A stretch of DNA of 64,000 nucleotides from Flavobacterium sp. GSB-24 (GCF_027924665.1 NZ_AP027043.1:4898001-4962000), one strand, 5' to 3'; shown: positions 43,855 to 51,283, numbered from the stretch's first letter. The notes: generated by a model not told the origin, from the letters alone. Numbers and translations: made by a program.

Positions 43855-44061
43855 AATATTTAAATTTCTTAAAAAAACAATCTAACTTTTATTTGTAAAA
43901 AACAACTCTGCCAAAGATGTATTAAATTTCAATAATAACTTTACGGATTTCCGTAAGCCTAAAAAGATTACCTCTGTATTCAAATATATATAAACAAAAA
44001 GCCTCCAAACCAAGTACAAACACCTGATTTAAAAGCCAACAAATAATCTTTAAATTAAAAT

Positions 44062-44862
44062 CTAAATCCCAAAAAACCTTTTAGAATTCCTCGTCGTTTC
44101 CTCCGCAACTTTATCCAAAACAATTCCTTTGAACTGTGCTATTGTTGCGGCAACATACGGCAGAAAAGCAGGTTCGCAACGGCGTTCGTGGTACTTCTTT
44201 AAGAGGCTGTTCGGGACATTTTTAGGAAGCATAAACGGCGCATCGGTTTCAATCATTATTCGGTCGAGGGGTACGTACTGAATGACTTCTTTTAAATGGC
44301 TGAAACGTTTGGCATCTGAAATCGCTCCGGTAAAACCCAGATAAAATCCGTTATCGAGATAGGTTTTTGCTTCTTGCAACGTTCCAGTAAAACAATGCAC
44401 AACGGCTTTTGGCAATTGCGGTAAATAGTCTTTGGTGATATTCATAAAGCTTTCAAAAGCGGCTCTTTCGTGCAAAAACAAAGGTTTCTGAACTTCGATC
44501 GCCAATTCTAATTGGGCTTTATAACATTCTTCCTGTTTCTTTCTGGGCGAAAAGTCACGATCAAAATCGAGTCCGCATTCCCCAACCGAAACGACTTGTT
44601 TCTGTTTTAATAAATTCCGCAGTCGTGAAATGCTTTTTTCATCAAAACTCTTCGCATCATGCGGATGAATTCCAGCCGTAGAATATAATATTCCCGGATA
44701 TTGTTTTGCGATTTCTAATGAAGCTTCGCTGTTTCGCACGCTTGTGCCCGTGAGTATCATCTGCGATACGTCGGCGTCGAGCGCGTCTTGTACGACATCG
44801 TCTATGTCGTTTTGGAATTGTTTGTTGGTCAAATTAATTCCGATATCTATGTATGTTTTCAT
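44062..44862 (-). CDS. tatD: TatD family metal-dependent hydrolase
   Basis: A 266-aa amidohydrolase-fold nuclease. Motifs: YIDIGINLTNKQF (metal site at the N-terminus), AGIHPHDAK, SVGECGLDFDRDFSPR, VHCFTGTL and MIETDAPFMLPKN. Family members are 3'-5' exonucleases/DNases acting on DNA or RNA ends, with repair and apoptosis-like roles suggested. Length is typical. It lies between the PHP-ATPase and rtcB genes on the same strand; whether it joins the RNA-repair locus is unclear because of a 372-base repeat-rich gap on the rtcB side (44863-45234). Confidence 0.9.
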   Translation of the reverse strand: MKTYIDIGINLTNKQFQNDIDDVVQDALDADVSQMILTGTSVRNSEASLEIAKQYPGILYSTAGIHPHDAKSFDEKSISRLRNLLKQKQVVSVGECGLDFDRDFSPRKKQEECYKAQLELAIEVQKPLFLHERAAFESFMNITKDYLPQLPKAVVHCFTGTLQEAKTYLDNGFYLGFTGAISDAKRFSHLKEVIQYVPLDRIMIETDAPFMLPKNVPNSLLKKYHERRCEPAFLPYVAATIAQFKGIVLDKVAEETTRNSKRFFGI

Positions 44863-44931
44863 TTCTTTTTTGTTTTTGCCACGAAGGCGCTAAGGCACAA
44901 AGTTTTTTTTCATTCTTTATGCTGAATTAAT

Positions 44932-45107
44932 CTCGCAAAGTCGCAGAGGCGCAAAGTTTTTTATACAATGCCTATAAAATTGTTTCACACAGATTTGAAA
45001 AGATTTAAGCAGATATTACAGATTAATTATTAAAAATCAATTAAATCTGCTTTGATCTGAAAAATCTGCGTGAAACAAAAACTTTGCGTCTTAGCGACTT
45101 TGCGAGA
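44932..45107. repeat. Nested inverted repeat in the tatD-rtcB gap
   Basis: The outer arms CTCGCAAAGTCGCAGAGGCG and CTTAGCGACTTTGCGAG pair with each other, as do the inner arms TTTCACACAGATTTGAAA and the right-hand AAATCTGCGTGAAAC. The centre is AT-rich with AATTAAT. A same-family outer arm pair (CTCGCAAAGACGCGAAGGCG ... CGCGACTTTGTGGC) surrounds the element at 51063. The remaining gap up to 45234 has no ORF or clear signal. Confidence 0.65.
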
Positions 45108-45234
45108 TTCTATTATTTTATTCACTTTGCGTAGACGCACTACAGTGCGCCTCTACACGGAAAACTGCGACCGCGACTGGCCACTAAAAATGAGTCGCAA
45201 CACTGAAAACTGAGACCGCGACTGAAAACTAAAA

Positions 45235-46656
45235 TCAATCCTCACGGCTTCCATCATCTGCCATTCGAACCAATTTCGGCGTAAACTTCGCCACAACATC
45301 AACCAAATCCTGTTGTGCTTCCATCACTTGATTGATATCTTTATACGCCATTGGCGCTTCGTCCAGACCTGCACCGATAAGCGTAACGCCATGATCTTGC
45401 AGGATGGATTTCATCTCGGTTTTGGTAATGTTTTTGATCGCTTGGGTTCTGCTCATTTGTCGTCCTGCTCCGTGTGAAGCCGAATTAATGGCGTTCTCCT
45501 CGCCTTTTCCTCTCACCAAAAATCCTGGCGCAGTCATACTTCCGGGAATGATTCCCATAACGCCTTTTCCGGCTGGGGTTGCTCCTTTTCTATGCACGAT
45601 AACTTCTTCGCCGTTCCAGATTTCTTTCCAAGCAAAATTATGGTGGTTTTCGACTTTGGCTAAAATCGTCGCACCCAAAGCGCGTTCCATTTTGTTATGA
45701 ATAATCTCGTGACAAGCCGAAGCATAATCGCCCGCCAAATTCATCGCCATCCAGTATTCCTGACCCAATTGTGAGTTCATATCCAGATACGCTAAGTTTT
45801 TGGCCACTTCGGGAAGTTTACATTCGTCTTTGGCAATTTTAGTATAATGTCCCGCAATTGTGGCACCCATTCCGCGCGAACCAGAATGCGTTAACAAAGC
45901 GACATATTTCCCTTTTGGGATATTCAAAACCGCATCGTCTTTTGCAAATTCCATGATTCCGAATTCCACAAAGTGATTTCCACCACCAGAAGATCCTAAT
46001 TGAGACCAGGCTTTATCCTTCAAATTCTTCACAAACGGATTCATATCAAAGGTATCATTCTCCAAAACCGCATGATCTGATTTGTACTGACCGTGAAATC
46101 CGTGACCCGCTCCAAAAATCGAATTGGCTATTAATTCTTTTTTGAATTTAGCTTCGTTTTCAAAGTAAAAAGCTTCCGGAATATCATAAACCGACAACGC
46201 CATTCTACACCCAATATCAACCCCAACACCATACGGAATAATGGCATTTTTTGTGGCTAAAACTCCGCCAATCGGCAGTCCGTAACCTTGGTGTGCGTCT
46301 GGCATTAAAGCTCCTGCAACTGTCACTGGCAGTTTCATGGCCACTTCCATTTGTTTTCTGGCTCCGTCTTCGATATGATCTAATCCGTAAGCCGAATACG
46401 CATTCGGATTCTGATTTAAAGCAATAAAATCTTCTGGTTTTTCATTGGATTTTTCGATTAAAGCGACAGCCAGTTTGCTGAAGATTTTATCGTCTATATA
46501 ATTCTCCGGAGTTTCTAAAACGTTTTTGAAATTGGCAATCATTTCGTCTCTTGTAAATCCGTTTCTTTTGCTGTTTATTTTTAAAGCAATCCCAATTATT
46601 TTTCCTTCTGGGAATCCTAATTCTAATATATCTGTACCGTTTATTTGTGTTTTCAT
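45235..46656 (-). CDS. rtcB: RNA ligase RtcB (RNA-splicing ligase)
   Basis: A 473-aa RtcB that joins RNA ends carrying 2',3'-cyclic phosphate or 3'-phosphate with 5'-OH ends using GTP and Mn2+. Motifs: VAGALMPDAHQGYGLPIGGV, GVGVDIGCRM, the metal-site LTHSGSRGMG, the Cys/His region SSGGGNHFVEFG and the guanylated His in NSASHGAGRQMSR. PAGKGVMGIIPGSM is also conserved. The length matches bacterial RtcB without inteins. It lies 429 bases downstream of the RING/TerD-like gene and its promoter carries a palindrome shared with the tRNA-like array. Confidence 0.96.
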   Translation of the reverse strand: MKTQINGTDILELGFPEGKIIGIALKINSKRNGFTRDEMIANFKNVLETPENYIDDKIFSKLAVALIEKSNEKPEDFIALNQNPNAYSAYGLDHIEDGARKQMEVAMKLPVTVAGALMPDAHQGYGLPIGGVLATKNAIIPYGVGVDIGCRMALSVYDIPEAFYFENEAKFKKELIANSIFGAGHGFHGQYKSDHAVLENDTFDMNPFVKNLKDKAWSQLGSSGGGNHFVEFGIMEFAKDDAVLNIPKGKYVALLTHSGSRGMGATIAGHYTKIAKDECKLPEVAKNLAYLDMNSQLGQEYWMAMNLAGDYASACHEIIHNKMERALGATILAKVENHHNFAWKEIWNGEEVIVHRKGATPAGKGVMGIIPGSMTAPGFLVRGKGEENAINSASHGAGRQMSRTQAIKNITKTEMKSILQDHGVTLIGAGLDEAPMAYKDINQVMEAQQDLVDVVAKFTPKLVRMADDGSRED

Positions 46657-46701
46657 TATTTTTTATTTTTTAAGGGACAAAGGTCCAGAGGTTCATAGGT
46701 G

Positions 46702-46737
46702 CAAAGGTTTTATATAAGTGCGCAGTTATTTTGCGTA
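46702..46737 (-). promoter_or_regulatory. Palindrome TACGCA-N7-TGCGCA with CTTTG box upstream of rtcB (copy 2 of 4)
   Basis: On the minus strand TACGCAAAATAACTGCGCA is followed by CTTATATAAAAC then CTTTG, 13 bases to the TTTG. The rtcB ATG is about 46 bases further on. The CTTTG is part of an ACCTTTG repeat, so its use as a -7 box needs proof. Confidence 0.65.
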
Positions 46738-46835
46738 GGTTTTTTTTAAAGGGACAAAGTTGCAAAGGTTCAAAGGAACAAAGGTTTTGTTAGCCACAGA
46801 TTAAAGGATTAAAATGATTTTTTTTCTCATTTTAT

Positions 46836-46946
46836 GTCATTTCGACCGAAGGGAGAAATCACACTAGAAACTCCGCACAGAGCGTCGCCAATCTTTGTCG
46901 AATCCCGCGTGTGATTTCTCTCCCGAAGCCTCGGGATCGAAATGAC
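46836..46946. repeat. GTCATTTCGA palindromic element, copy A
   Basis: Termini GTCATTTCGACCGAAGGGAGA and the inverse TCGGGATCGAAATGAC flank an about 60-bp core. The core (CTAGAAACTCCGCACAGAGC and onward) appears in reverse orientation in copy B (51063-51172). The remainder of the gap 46657-47085 contains octamer repeats and the rtcB promoter. Confidence 0.85.
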
Positions 46947-47085
46947 AAATATTACGCAGAAAAATCTTTGCGACTCTTTGACTTTACGAGATTAAATTTA
47001 CCAATCTTTGCGGAGACGCACAGCAGTGCGCCTCTACAAAAACCTTTGTACCTTTGAATCTCTGCCTCTTTGCACCTAATTAAAC

Positions 47086-49326
47086 CTAATCCACTAATAA
47101 TTGCGTCACAACCGCTGGATTCATCGCCCATTGCGCTGTATAAATTTCATCTGCATTTTGATCTTCGGTGATTGTTAAGCCTTGAGCTTCCGCTTTAAGC
47201 TGTAACAAACTACCAATATTCAATTTGCTGTTTAATTTTGACAACAACGCTTGAACTCCTTTGAAATCCAAACCGCCTACAACCTGACCTCCGAAAGTCA
47301 TCTCTAACCAAACGATTTCTCTTTTGGCTACATCCAACACTCCAAAAACCAAACCTTTGGCAACATTCTGCGTCACACGAACCTGATGATCTACACACGA
47401 CGGATCGTAGGCAACTCCAGTTTTTTCCGAAATTTTCATCGGGTGTTTGCTGTTCATCCAACCAACAATTAAATTTGGCGTAATACTTCCGTTGCTGTAC
47501 GCATTGCAGGTAAAAGTTACAAATTTTGCATTGGCTTTCGCCAATTCGTCGATGTTGATGTTGATGTATTCGGCCGTTCCAATTTTATTCGGAATACTTC
47601 TGATATCACCGCTATGCTGACAACCAGTTGTAGTCAATCTGCTGAAAGAACAAATATCCGAACGATCTTCGTAAGCGATATGACAGCTCAAATCCATATC
47701 TAAATGTTGTGCTGGCAAATCTTTACCCCATTGCATAAACAATCGCACTGCGTTTCCTTCAACTGGGAAACGTGTTCCCATTAAAGCAACCGGCAAATCC
47801 TGAACGGTTTCGCTTCGATCTCCTATAGAAACCGGAATATTAAACAACTGCGGATCGATATACATTGTTTTGTTGGTGTTCTCAATTTTTGCAAATCGTT
47901 TTTTCATGGCCAAAAGACACAATTCTTCGATCTGGTTTTTCATTGCTTCCAACTGAACATCATCATACAATTTCAATAAACCGTTTGGTTCGATTCTTTT
48001 GTTTGTGCCACCCAAAGGTTTCACACTTCTTTGTATGTTTTTATCAAAGTAATTTTGAGCATACATATTTAAAGTAAACACCAATCGAGCCGGAACTTTA
48101 TCGATGATTTCTTCAAAATGGGCAATCGTTTCTTCTGCACCAAACCATAACATATTCGAAAATAACGAACGTGCAAACAATCCTGGACGCTGTTTTAATA
48201 ACGCAAATGTTTTATCGGCATCAAATTTCAATCTTGAAGCATTCACTTCACTTTGCCAAACATCATAAACCTTATTGTAAAATACATCCATTAAAGCAAT
48301 TAATTTCTCAAATCCTTTTCTTTTGCTGTATTCGGCCAAACGAAGCGCTCGTATAAAACGAACCCACATTCCTCTTTTTGGATGCATAATTTCGCACATG
48401 GTCTCAACATCCATATCCATATTGTTTAACCAGTTTGCCACCATCAAACATTCTTTTCTTGAATATTTAAGTTTCAAATCTTTTGCAGATGCAATTCTAG
48501 CCTGCGCACTTGTATCCAAAGAATTATAAAAATGCTGGCCATTTTTAGTCGCTCTTTTAACAATCGTTTTTGGTTCGATAATCTGCAGCATTCCAGTATT
48601 TTTATACCATAAATATCTTAAGATATCAGTTGGAGTTTTTAAAAATTGAGATGCTTCGGCTTCTTTACCGTTTTCAATCAAAAGATCCATCACTAGCATT
48701 AAAGTTTCCTTCATTGCAACATCAACTTTTGGCAAAGGCAAATTTTGCATCGCCATTTTTAAACTATCTACCTGAGTAGCGTCCAAAGCCGTTTTTGATT
48801 GCAATAATGAGATATAGAAATCGTTTAAATCTTTTTCTGTCCACAATTCAAGCACTTTCAATTTGCTTCCCTGACCAAATTTTTCGATTTTACCAAATTC
48901 AAACGGAGTTCCGCAGAACGGACAACCGTTGTATCTTTCTAATGGAAAAGTATTATCCGGGATGATATGACCGCATTGTAAAGTTGTTCCGTTTTTGGTT
49001 TTAAAAACGTTTCCGAAATAAGTTATAATATGATCTACAACAGATTCTCCTGTTGCGATATTCCATTCTTTAACTAAAGGCGTCCAGTTTTTATCTGTTC
49101 CTAAAACTTCTCTCAAAACTTCTAAAACTTCTACTTTATAATTTGGGCTTACGTTGTTTAAAGCGTGCAATAAGGATTCAGAAAATGTAAATCCGAGTTT
49201 TGAAACATTGGCTAATAAAACCGATGTTGTTCCTGATAAATTTTTAACGTCATTCGTAATCATTTCTGATGGAATGAAAATCGCATTTTGACGTAAACTG
49301 ATTTTTAATAATTCTCTTGTTTTCAT
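47086..49326 (-). CDS. Large RING-like / TerD-like protein (MXAN_6230/SCO0854-type)
   Basis: A 746-aa protein. A zinc-finger-like CGH at 118-120 pairs with CPFC at 135-138 (RING-like CxH...CxxC). Residues about 210-420 are helical (YSRKECLMVANWLNNMDMDVETMCEI; FALLKQRPGLFARSLF), possibly an RNA-binding helical repeat. Residues about 515-700 (AVRLFMQWGK, HLDMDLSCHIAYED, YININIDELAKANAKFVTFTCNAYS) resemble a TerD-like fold. I match it to the MXAN_6230/SCO0854 family by memory of pattern. It starts 31 bases beyond the array of tRNA-like elements, which therefore forms its leader, and precedes rtcB on the same strand. Confidence 0.75.
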   Translation of the reverse strand: MKTRELLKISLRQNAIFIPSEMITNDVKNLSGTTSVLLANVSKLGFTFSESLLHALNNVSPNYKVEVLEVLREVLGTDKNWTPLVKEWNIATGESVVDHIITYFGNVFKTKNGTTLQCGHIIPDNTFPLERYNGCPFCGTPFEFGKIEKFGQGSKLKVLELWTEKDLNDFYISLLQSKTALDATQVDSLKMAMQNLPLPKVDVAMKETLMLVMDLLIENGKEAEASQFLKTPTDILRYLWYKNTGMLQIIEPKTIVKRATKNGQHFYNSLDTSAQARIASAKDLKLKYSRKECLMVANWLNNMDMDVETMCEIMHPKRGMWVRFIRALRLAEYSKRKGFEKLIALMDVFYNKVYDVWQSEVNASRLKFDADKTFALLKQRPGLFARSLFSNMLWFGAEETIAHFEEIIDKVPARLVFTLNMYAQNYFDKNIQRSVKPLGGTNKRIEPNGLLKLYDDVQLEAMKNQIEELCLLAMKKRFAKIENTNKTMYIDPQLFNIPVSIGDRSETVQDLPVALMGTRFPVEGNAVRLFMQWGKDLPAQHLDMDLSCHIAYEDRSDICSFSRLTTTGCQHSGDIRSIPNKIGTAEYININIDELAKANAKFVTFTCNAYSNGSITPNLIVGWMNSKHPMKISEKTGVAYDPSCVDHQVRVTQNVAKGLVFGVLDVAKREIVWLEMTFGGQVVGGLDFKGVQALLSKLNSKLNIGSLLQLKAEAQGLTITEDQNADEIYTAQWAMNPAVVTQLLVD

Positions 49327-49385
49327 TTTTTTTTAATTTTTAAAATTTAGATAATTGCGTTTCTGAGTTCTACCTAAAAGATTTT

Positions 49386-49405
49386 GAAGTAAGAAACACT
49401 TGACC
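49386..49405 (-). repeat. Array element R1 (GGTCAA-GTGTTTCT-TACTTC)
   Basis: Last copy before the RING/TerD-like gene. N8 GTGTTTCT pairs with AGAAACGC at 49364-49357 (one G-U). Loop about 27 nt. Confidence 0.8.
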
Positions 49406-49459
49406 TGAAATTGGAGTGTAATGGATTAGCTGAACTAAAATGGAGCGGGCTACCGCGAA

Positions 49460-49479
49460 GAAGTAAGCTAATCTTGACC
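49460..49479 (-). repeat. Array element R2 (GGTCAA-GATTAGCT-TACTTC)
   Basis: N8 GATTAGCT pairs perfectly with AGCTAATC at 49431-49424. The loop holds a second hairpin GCGG-TAGC-CCGC. Confidence 0.85.
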
Positions 49480-49541
49480 CTCTATTTTTATTAATGATGA
49501 TTTTAAAACTTGCCGGACTCGAACCGGAGTACCAATTTTCT

Positions 49542-49561
49542 GAAGTAAGTTTTAATTGACC
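49542..49561 (-). repeat. Array element R3 (GGTCAA-TTAAAACT-TACTTC)
   Basis: N8 plus one T pairs perfectly (9 bp) with AAGTTTTAA at 49511-49503. The enclosed segment contains a tRNA T-arm, CCGG-TTCGAGT-CCGG, so the whole resembles an acceptor-plus-T-arm minihelix. Confidence 0.85.
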
Positions 49562-49569
49562 ATTAATAG

Positions 49570-49687
49570 TGGAACAGGTGGGATTCGAACCCACGACCCG
49601 GACATTAAAAGTGTACGAAGTAAGTTTTGATTGACCTTTGAAGGATAATTTCAAAACTACCTGCTCTAACCGCTGAGCTACTGTCCC
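49570..49687 (-). tRNA. tRNA-Lys (anticodon TTT) interrupted by a 45-nt insertion in the anticodon stem
   Basis: 5' part: acceptor GGGACAG, D-arm GCTC-AGCGGTTA-GAGC, then A-GG at 49662-49660. Insertion 49659-49615 (45 nt). 3' part: ACA, loop CTTTTAA (anticodon TTT), TGTCC, variable GGGTC, T-arm GTGGG-TTCGAAT-CCCAC, acceptor CTGTTCC and discriminator A. Removing the insert restores a 73-nt cloverleaf with a perfect GGACA/TGTCC anticodon stem and 7-bp acceptor (one G-U). The insert carries array element R4 and an 8-bp stem AGTTTTGA/TCAAAACT. CCA is not encoded. No group I or II intron core is visible. A second, standard tRNA-Lys elsewhere is expected if this one is not spliced. Confidence 0.8.
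49617..49636 (-). repeat. Array element R4 (GGTCAA-TCAAAACT-TACTTC), inside the tRNA-Lys insertion
   Basis: N8 TCAAAACT pairs perfectly with AGTTTTGA at 49658-49651, which is on its 5' side. In the other copies the partner is on the 3' side. The insert ends two bases after the TACTTC. Confidence 0.85.
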
Positions 49688-49742
49688 ATATAATAGTAGA
49701 ATAAAAAGGTAATGGTTTAAGTGTGTACGTGGAAAGTGTTTC

Positions 49743-49762
49743 GAAGTAACTTCAACTTGACC
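49743..49762 (-). repeat. Array element R5 (GGTCAA-GTTGAAGT-TACTTC)
   Basis: First copy in the transcript direction. N8 GTTGAAGT pairs with ACTTAAAC at 49722-49715 (7 of 8). It lies about 49 bases downstream of the palindrome-type promoter at 49811. Confidence 0.75.
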
Positions 49763-49810
49763 TGTTTTATTCTTTTTTTATTTCTATGAACGTTTGTTTT
49801 TATTTCTGAA

Positions 49811-49847
49811 CAAAGATTTCAAAACTAGTGCGCAGTTATTTTGCGTA
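49811..49847 (-). promoter_or_regulatory. Palindrome with CTTTG box, proximal array promoter (copy 3 of 4)
   Basis: On the minus strand TACGCAAAATAACTGCGCA is followed by CTAGTTTTGAAATCTTTG, TTTG 14 bases on. It points toward the array. It shares a longer unit, AGTTTTGAAATCTTTG, with copy 4. Confidence 0.7.
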
Positions 49848-49899
49848 GTGAAAATTTTGTTTTTCATTTTAAGAAATACTATTTGTTTTATTTCTTGAG

Positions 49900-49936
49900 C
49901 AAAGATTTCAAAACTACTGCGCAATTATTTTGCGCA
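49900..49936 (-). promoter_or_regulatory. Palindrome with CTTTG box, distal array promoter (copy 4 of 4)
   Basis: On the minus strand TGCGCAAAATAATTGCGCA, a near-perfect palindrome, is followed by GTAGTTTTGAAATCTTTG. It lies 89 bases upstream of copy 3, so the array has two tandem copies. Confidence 0.7.
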
Positions 49937-49986
49937 GTAAAAAAAGAATTTTAAATTTGGGTATATATTAATTTAAAAAAGCGCAT

Positions 49987-50353
49987 AAGTCCCAGAGGGA
50001 CGGTATATTTATAGCTATTAAGATTTAAATAAAACACAGGAGTCCCAGAGGGACGGCATATTTATAGCTATTAAGATTTAAATAAAACCATAGAAGTCCC
50101 ATAGCGACGGCATATATAACTATTTTCGAGATGCATTTCAAGAACCCCAGCGGGGTGGTACCTACTATTATGAATATGAAAGTCGATGTGTCGCTCCGAT
50201 GGAGCTTTTGATCCTATGATATAAATTGCTATAAATATTTCGCTCCGCTGGAGCTAAATACTCAACGATGTAAATTGCTATAAACATTCCGCTCCGCTGG
50301 AGCTATAATGATGCTAAACAAAATTTCTATAGATATTACGCTCCTCTGGAGCT
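49987..50353. repeat. Short hairpin repeats (5-bp arms, 3-nt loop) with shared linkers
   Basis: GTCCC-AGA-GGGAC (twice), a variant GTCCC-ATA-GCGAC, ACCCC-AGC-GGGGT, GCTCC-GAT-GGAGC, GCTCC-GCT-GGAGC (twice) and GCTCC-TCT-GGAGC. Linkers are ATATTTATAGCTATTAAG then ATTTAAATAAAAC and the later GATGTAAATTGCTATAAA. The arms change together, which keeps the stems. The gap contains no ORF before the HD gene at 50379. Confidence 0.8.
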
Positions 50354-50378
50354 CTGATCTGATTTAAATAAAAAAACT

Positions 50379-51002
50379 ATGAATTTAACCCAAATCTATT
50401 CTGAATTACTCTCAAATATTGGCTTTTCAGCAAATGAAATTCAGCAGAACTGGACGGATTTAGAAAAGGCATATTCCAAGAAATCAAGACATTATCATAA
50501 TCTTACACATTTAAAAGAAATGATAGAAAGTTTTGAAACCTATTCTAATCTTCTACAAAATCCGAATGAAATATTATTTTCAATTTTTTATCATGATTTT
50601 GTTTATTCAGCTTCAAAAAAAGACAACGAACTCAAAAGTGCTGAATATGCTTTGGCGATTTTACCTGAAAATGTCAATCTAAATAAACAATTGGTTTTTG
50701 ATGTCATCTGCGCTACACAACAACATCAGCAAAATGAAATTGAAGATATCAATTGGTTAATCGATTTTGATTTGAAAATCCTCGCTAAAGATTGGGACGA
50801 TTATAAAATCTATTTTGAACAGATTAGAAAAGAATATCGCATTTATCCTGATTTTCTCTACAAACCCGGGCGCGCCAAAGCGTTGAAACATTTTCTGGAA
50901 AATGAATTTATTTTTCAAACTGAGGAATTCAGGAGTTTGTACGAAGAGAAAGCGAGGATTAATATTGAAAAAGAGATAAGCATTTTAGAAAGTAAAAAAT
51001 AA
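50379..51002 (+). CDS. HD-domain metal-dependent phosphohydrolase
   Basis: A 207-aa protein of the COG4339-like HD family. It has SRHYHNLTHLKEMIESF (first His site, residues about 37-52), LFSIFYHDFVYSASKKDNE (HD motif near residue 69-72) and further His/Asp in VICATQQHQQNEIEDINWLIDFDLKILA. Such proteins hydrolyse nucleotide or phosphate ester bonds; the substrate is unknown. It is divergent from the array promoters, on the plus strand, so it is next to but not in the rtcB unit. Confidence 0.85.
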   Translation: MNLTQIYSELLSNIGFSANEIQQNWTDLEKAYSKKSRHYHNLTHLKEMIESFETYSNLLQNPNEILFSIFYHDFVYSASKKDNELKSAEYALAILPENVNLNKQLVFDVICATQQHQQNEIEDINWLIDFDLKILAKDWDDYKIYFEQIRKEYRIYPDFLYKPGRAKALKHFLENEFIFQTEEFRSLYEEKARINIEKEISILESKK

Positions 51003-51062
51003 TCTCGCAAAGACGCGAAGGCGCAAAGTTTTTATTTGAAGCATTAATTAAAAGCACAGTTT

Positions 51063-51172
51063 GTCATTTCGACCGAAGGGAGAAATCACACGCGGGATTC
51101 GACAAAGATTGGAGACGTTCTGTGCGGAGTTTCTAGTGTGATTTCTCTCCCGAAGCCTCGGGATCGAAATGA
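51063..51172. repeat. GTCATTTCGA palindromic element, copy B
   Basis: Same ends as copy A, but the about 60-bp core is inverted (CACGCGGGATTCGACAAAGA at left). Outer repeats CGCAAAGACGCGAAGGCGCAAAG (51006-51028) and the inverse at 51241-51268 wrap the whole gap. Copies A and B enclose the RING/TerD-like gene, the array and the HD gene. A short TCCTGATAGCTATCGGGAGTG hairpin follows at 51206 (also at 38021). Confidence 0.85.
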
Positions 51173-51283
51173 AAAAAAAGGAGGAAAATCATTTTAATCC
51201 TTTATCCTGATAGCTATCGGGAGTGCCTTAAAAAAACAAAAAACTTTGCGCCTTCGCGACTTTGTGGCAAAAAAAACACAACA

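Larger units (their letters stand above)
49357..49762 (-). ncRNA. Non-coding array: five GGTCAA-N8-TACTTC elements with interrupted tRNA-Lys and tRNA-like pieces
   Basis: Between the promoter palindromes and the RING/TerD-like gene, the minus strand carries five copies of a 20-nt element, separated by 106, 55, 62 and 54 nt, and two pieces with tRNA T-arms (GTGGG-TTCGAAT-CCCAC at 49577-49598; CCGG-TTCGAGT-CCGG at 49512-49526). Each N8 pairs with a nearby strand, giving five hairpins: 49757-49715 (7 of 8 pairs), 49658-49623, 49556-49503 (9 pairs), 49473-49424 (8 pairs) and 49399-49357 (8 pairs with one G-U). The 94-codon ORF that covers it is not a protein (it translates the T-arm as RVVGSNPTCST). 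Precursor processing by RtcB is inferred. Confidence 0.75.

Noticed and set aside
45404..45700. 98-codon plus-strand ORF opposite rtcB
   Set aside because: Antisense shadow of a strongly conserved rtcB segment.
49370..49654. 94-codon minus-strand ORF over the tRNA-like array
   Set aside because: It translates the T-arm (RVVGSNPTCST) and the repeat elements (GQSKLTS, GQLKLTS, GQVFLTS). The structure is clearly RNA, not protein.
49570..49687. Group I intron in tRNA-Lys
   Set aside because: The insert is only 45 nt and lies in the anticodon stem, whereas bacterial group I tRNA introns are over 200 nt and sit in the anticodon loop.
49386..49762. CRISPR array
   Set aside because: The 20-nt elements are evenly spread but the repeats hold a variable centre that pairs with the 'spacers', there are no cas genes, and spacers contain tRNA parts.
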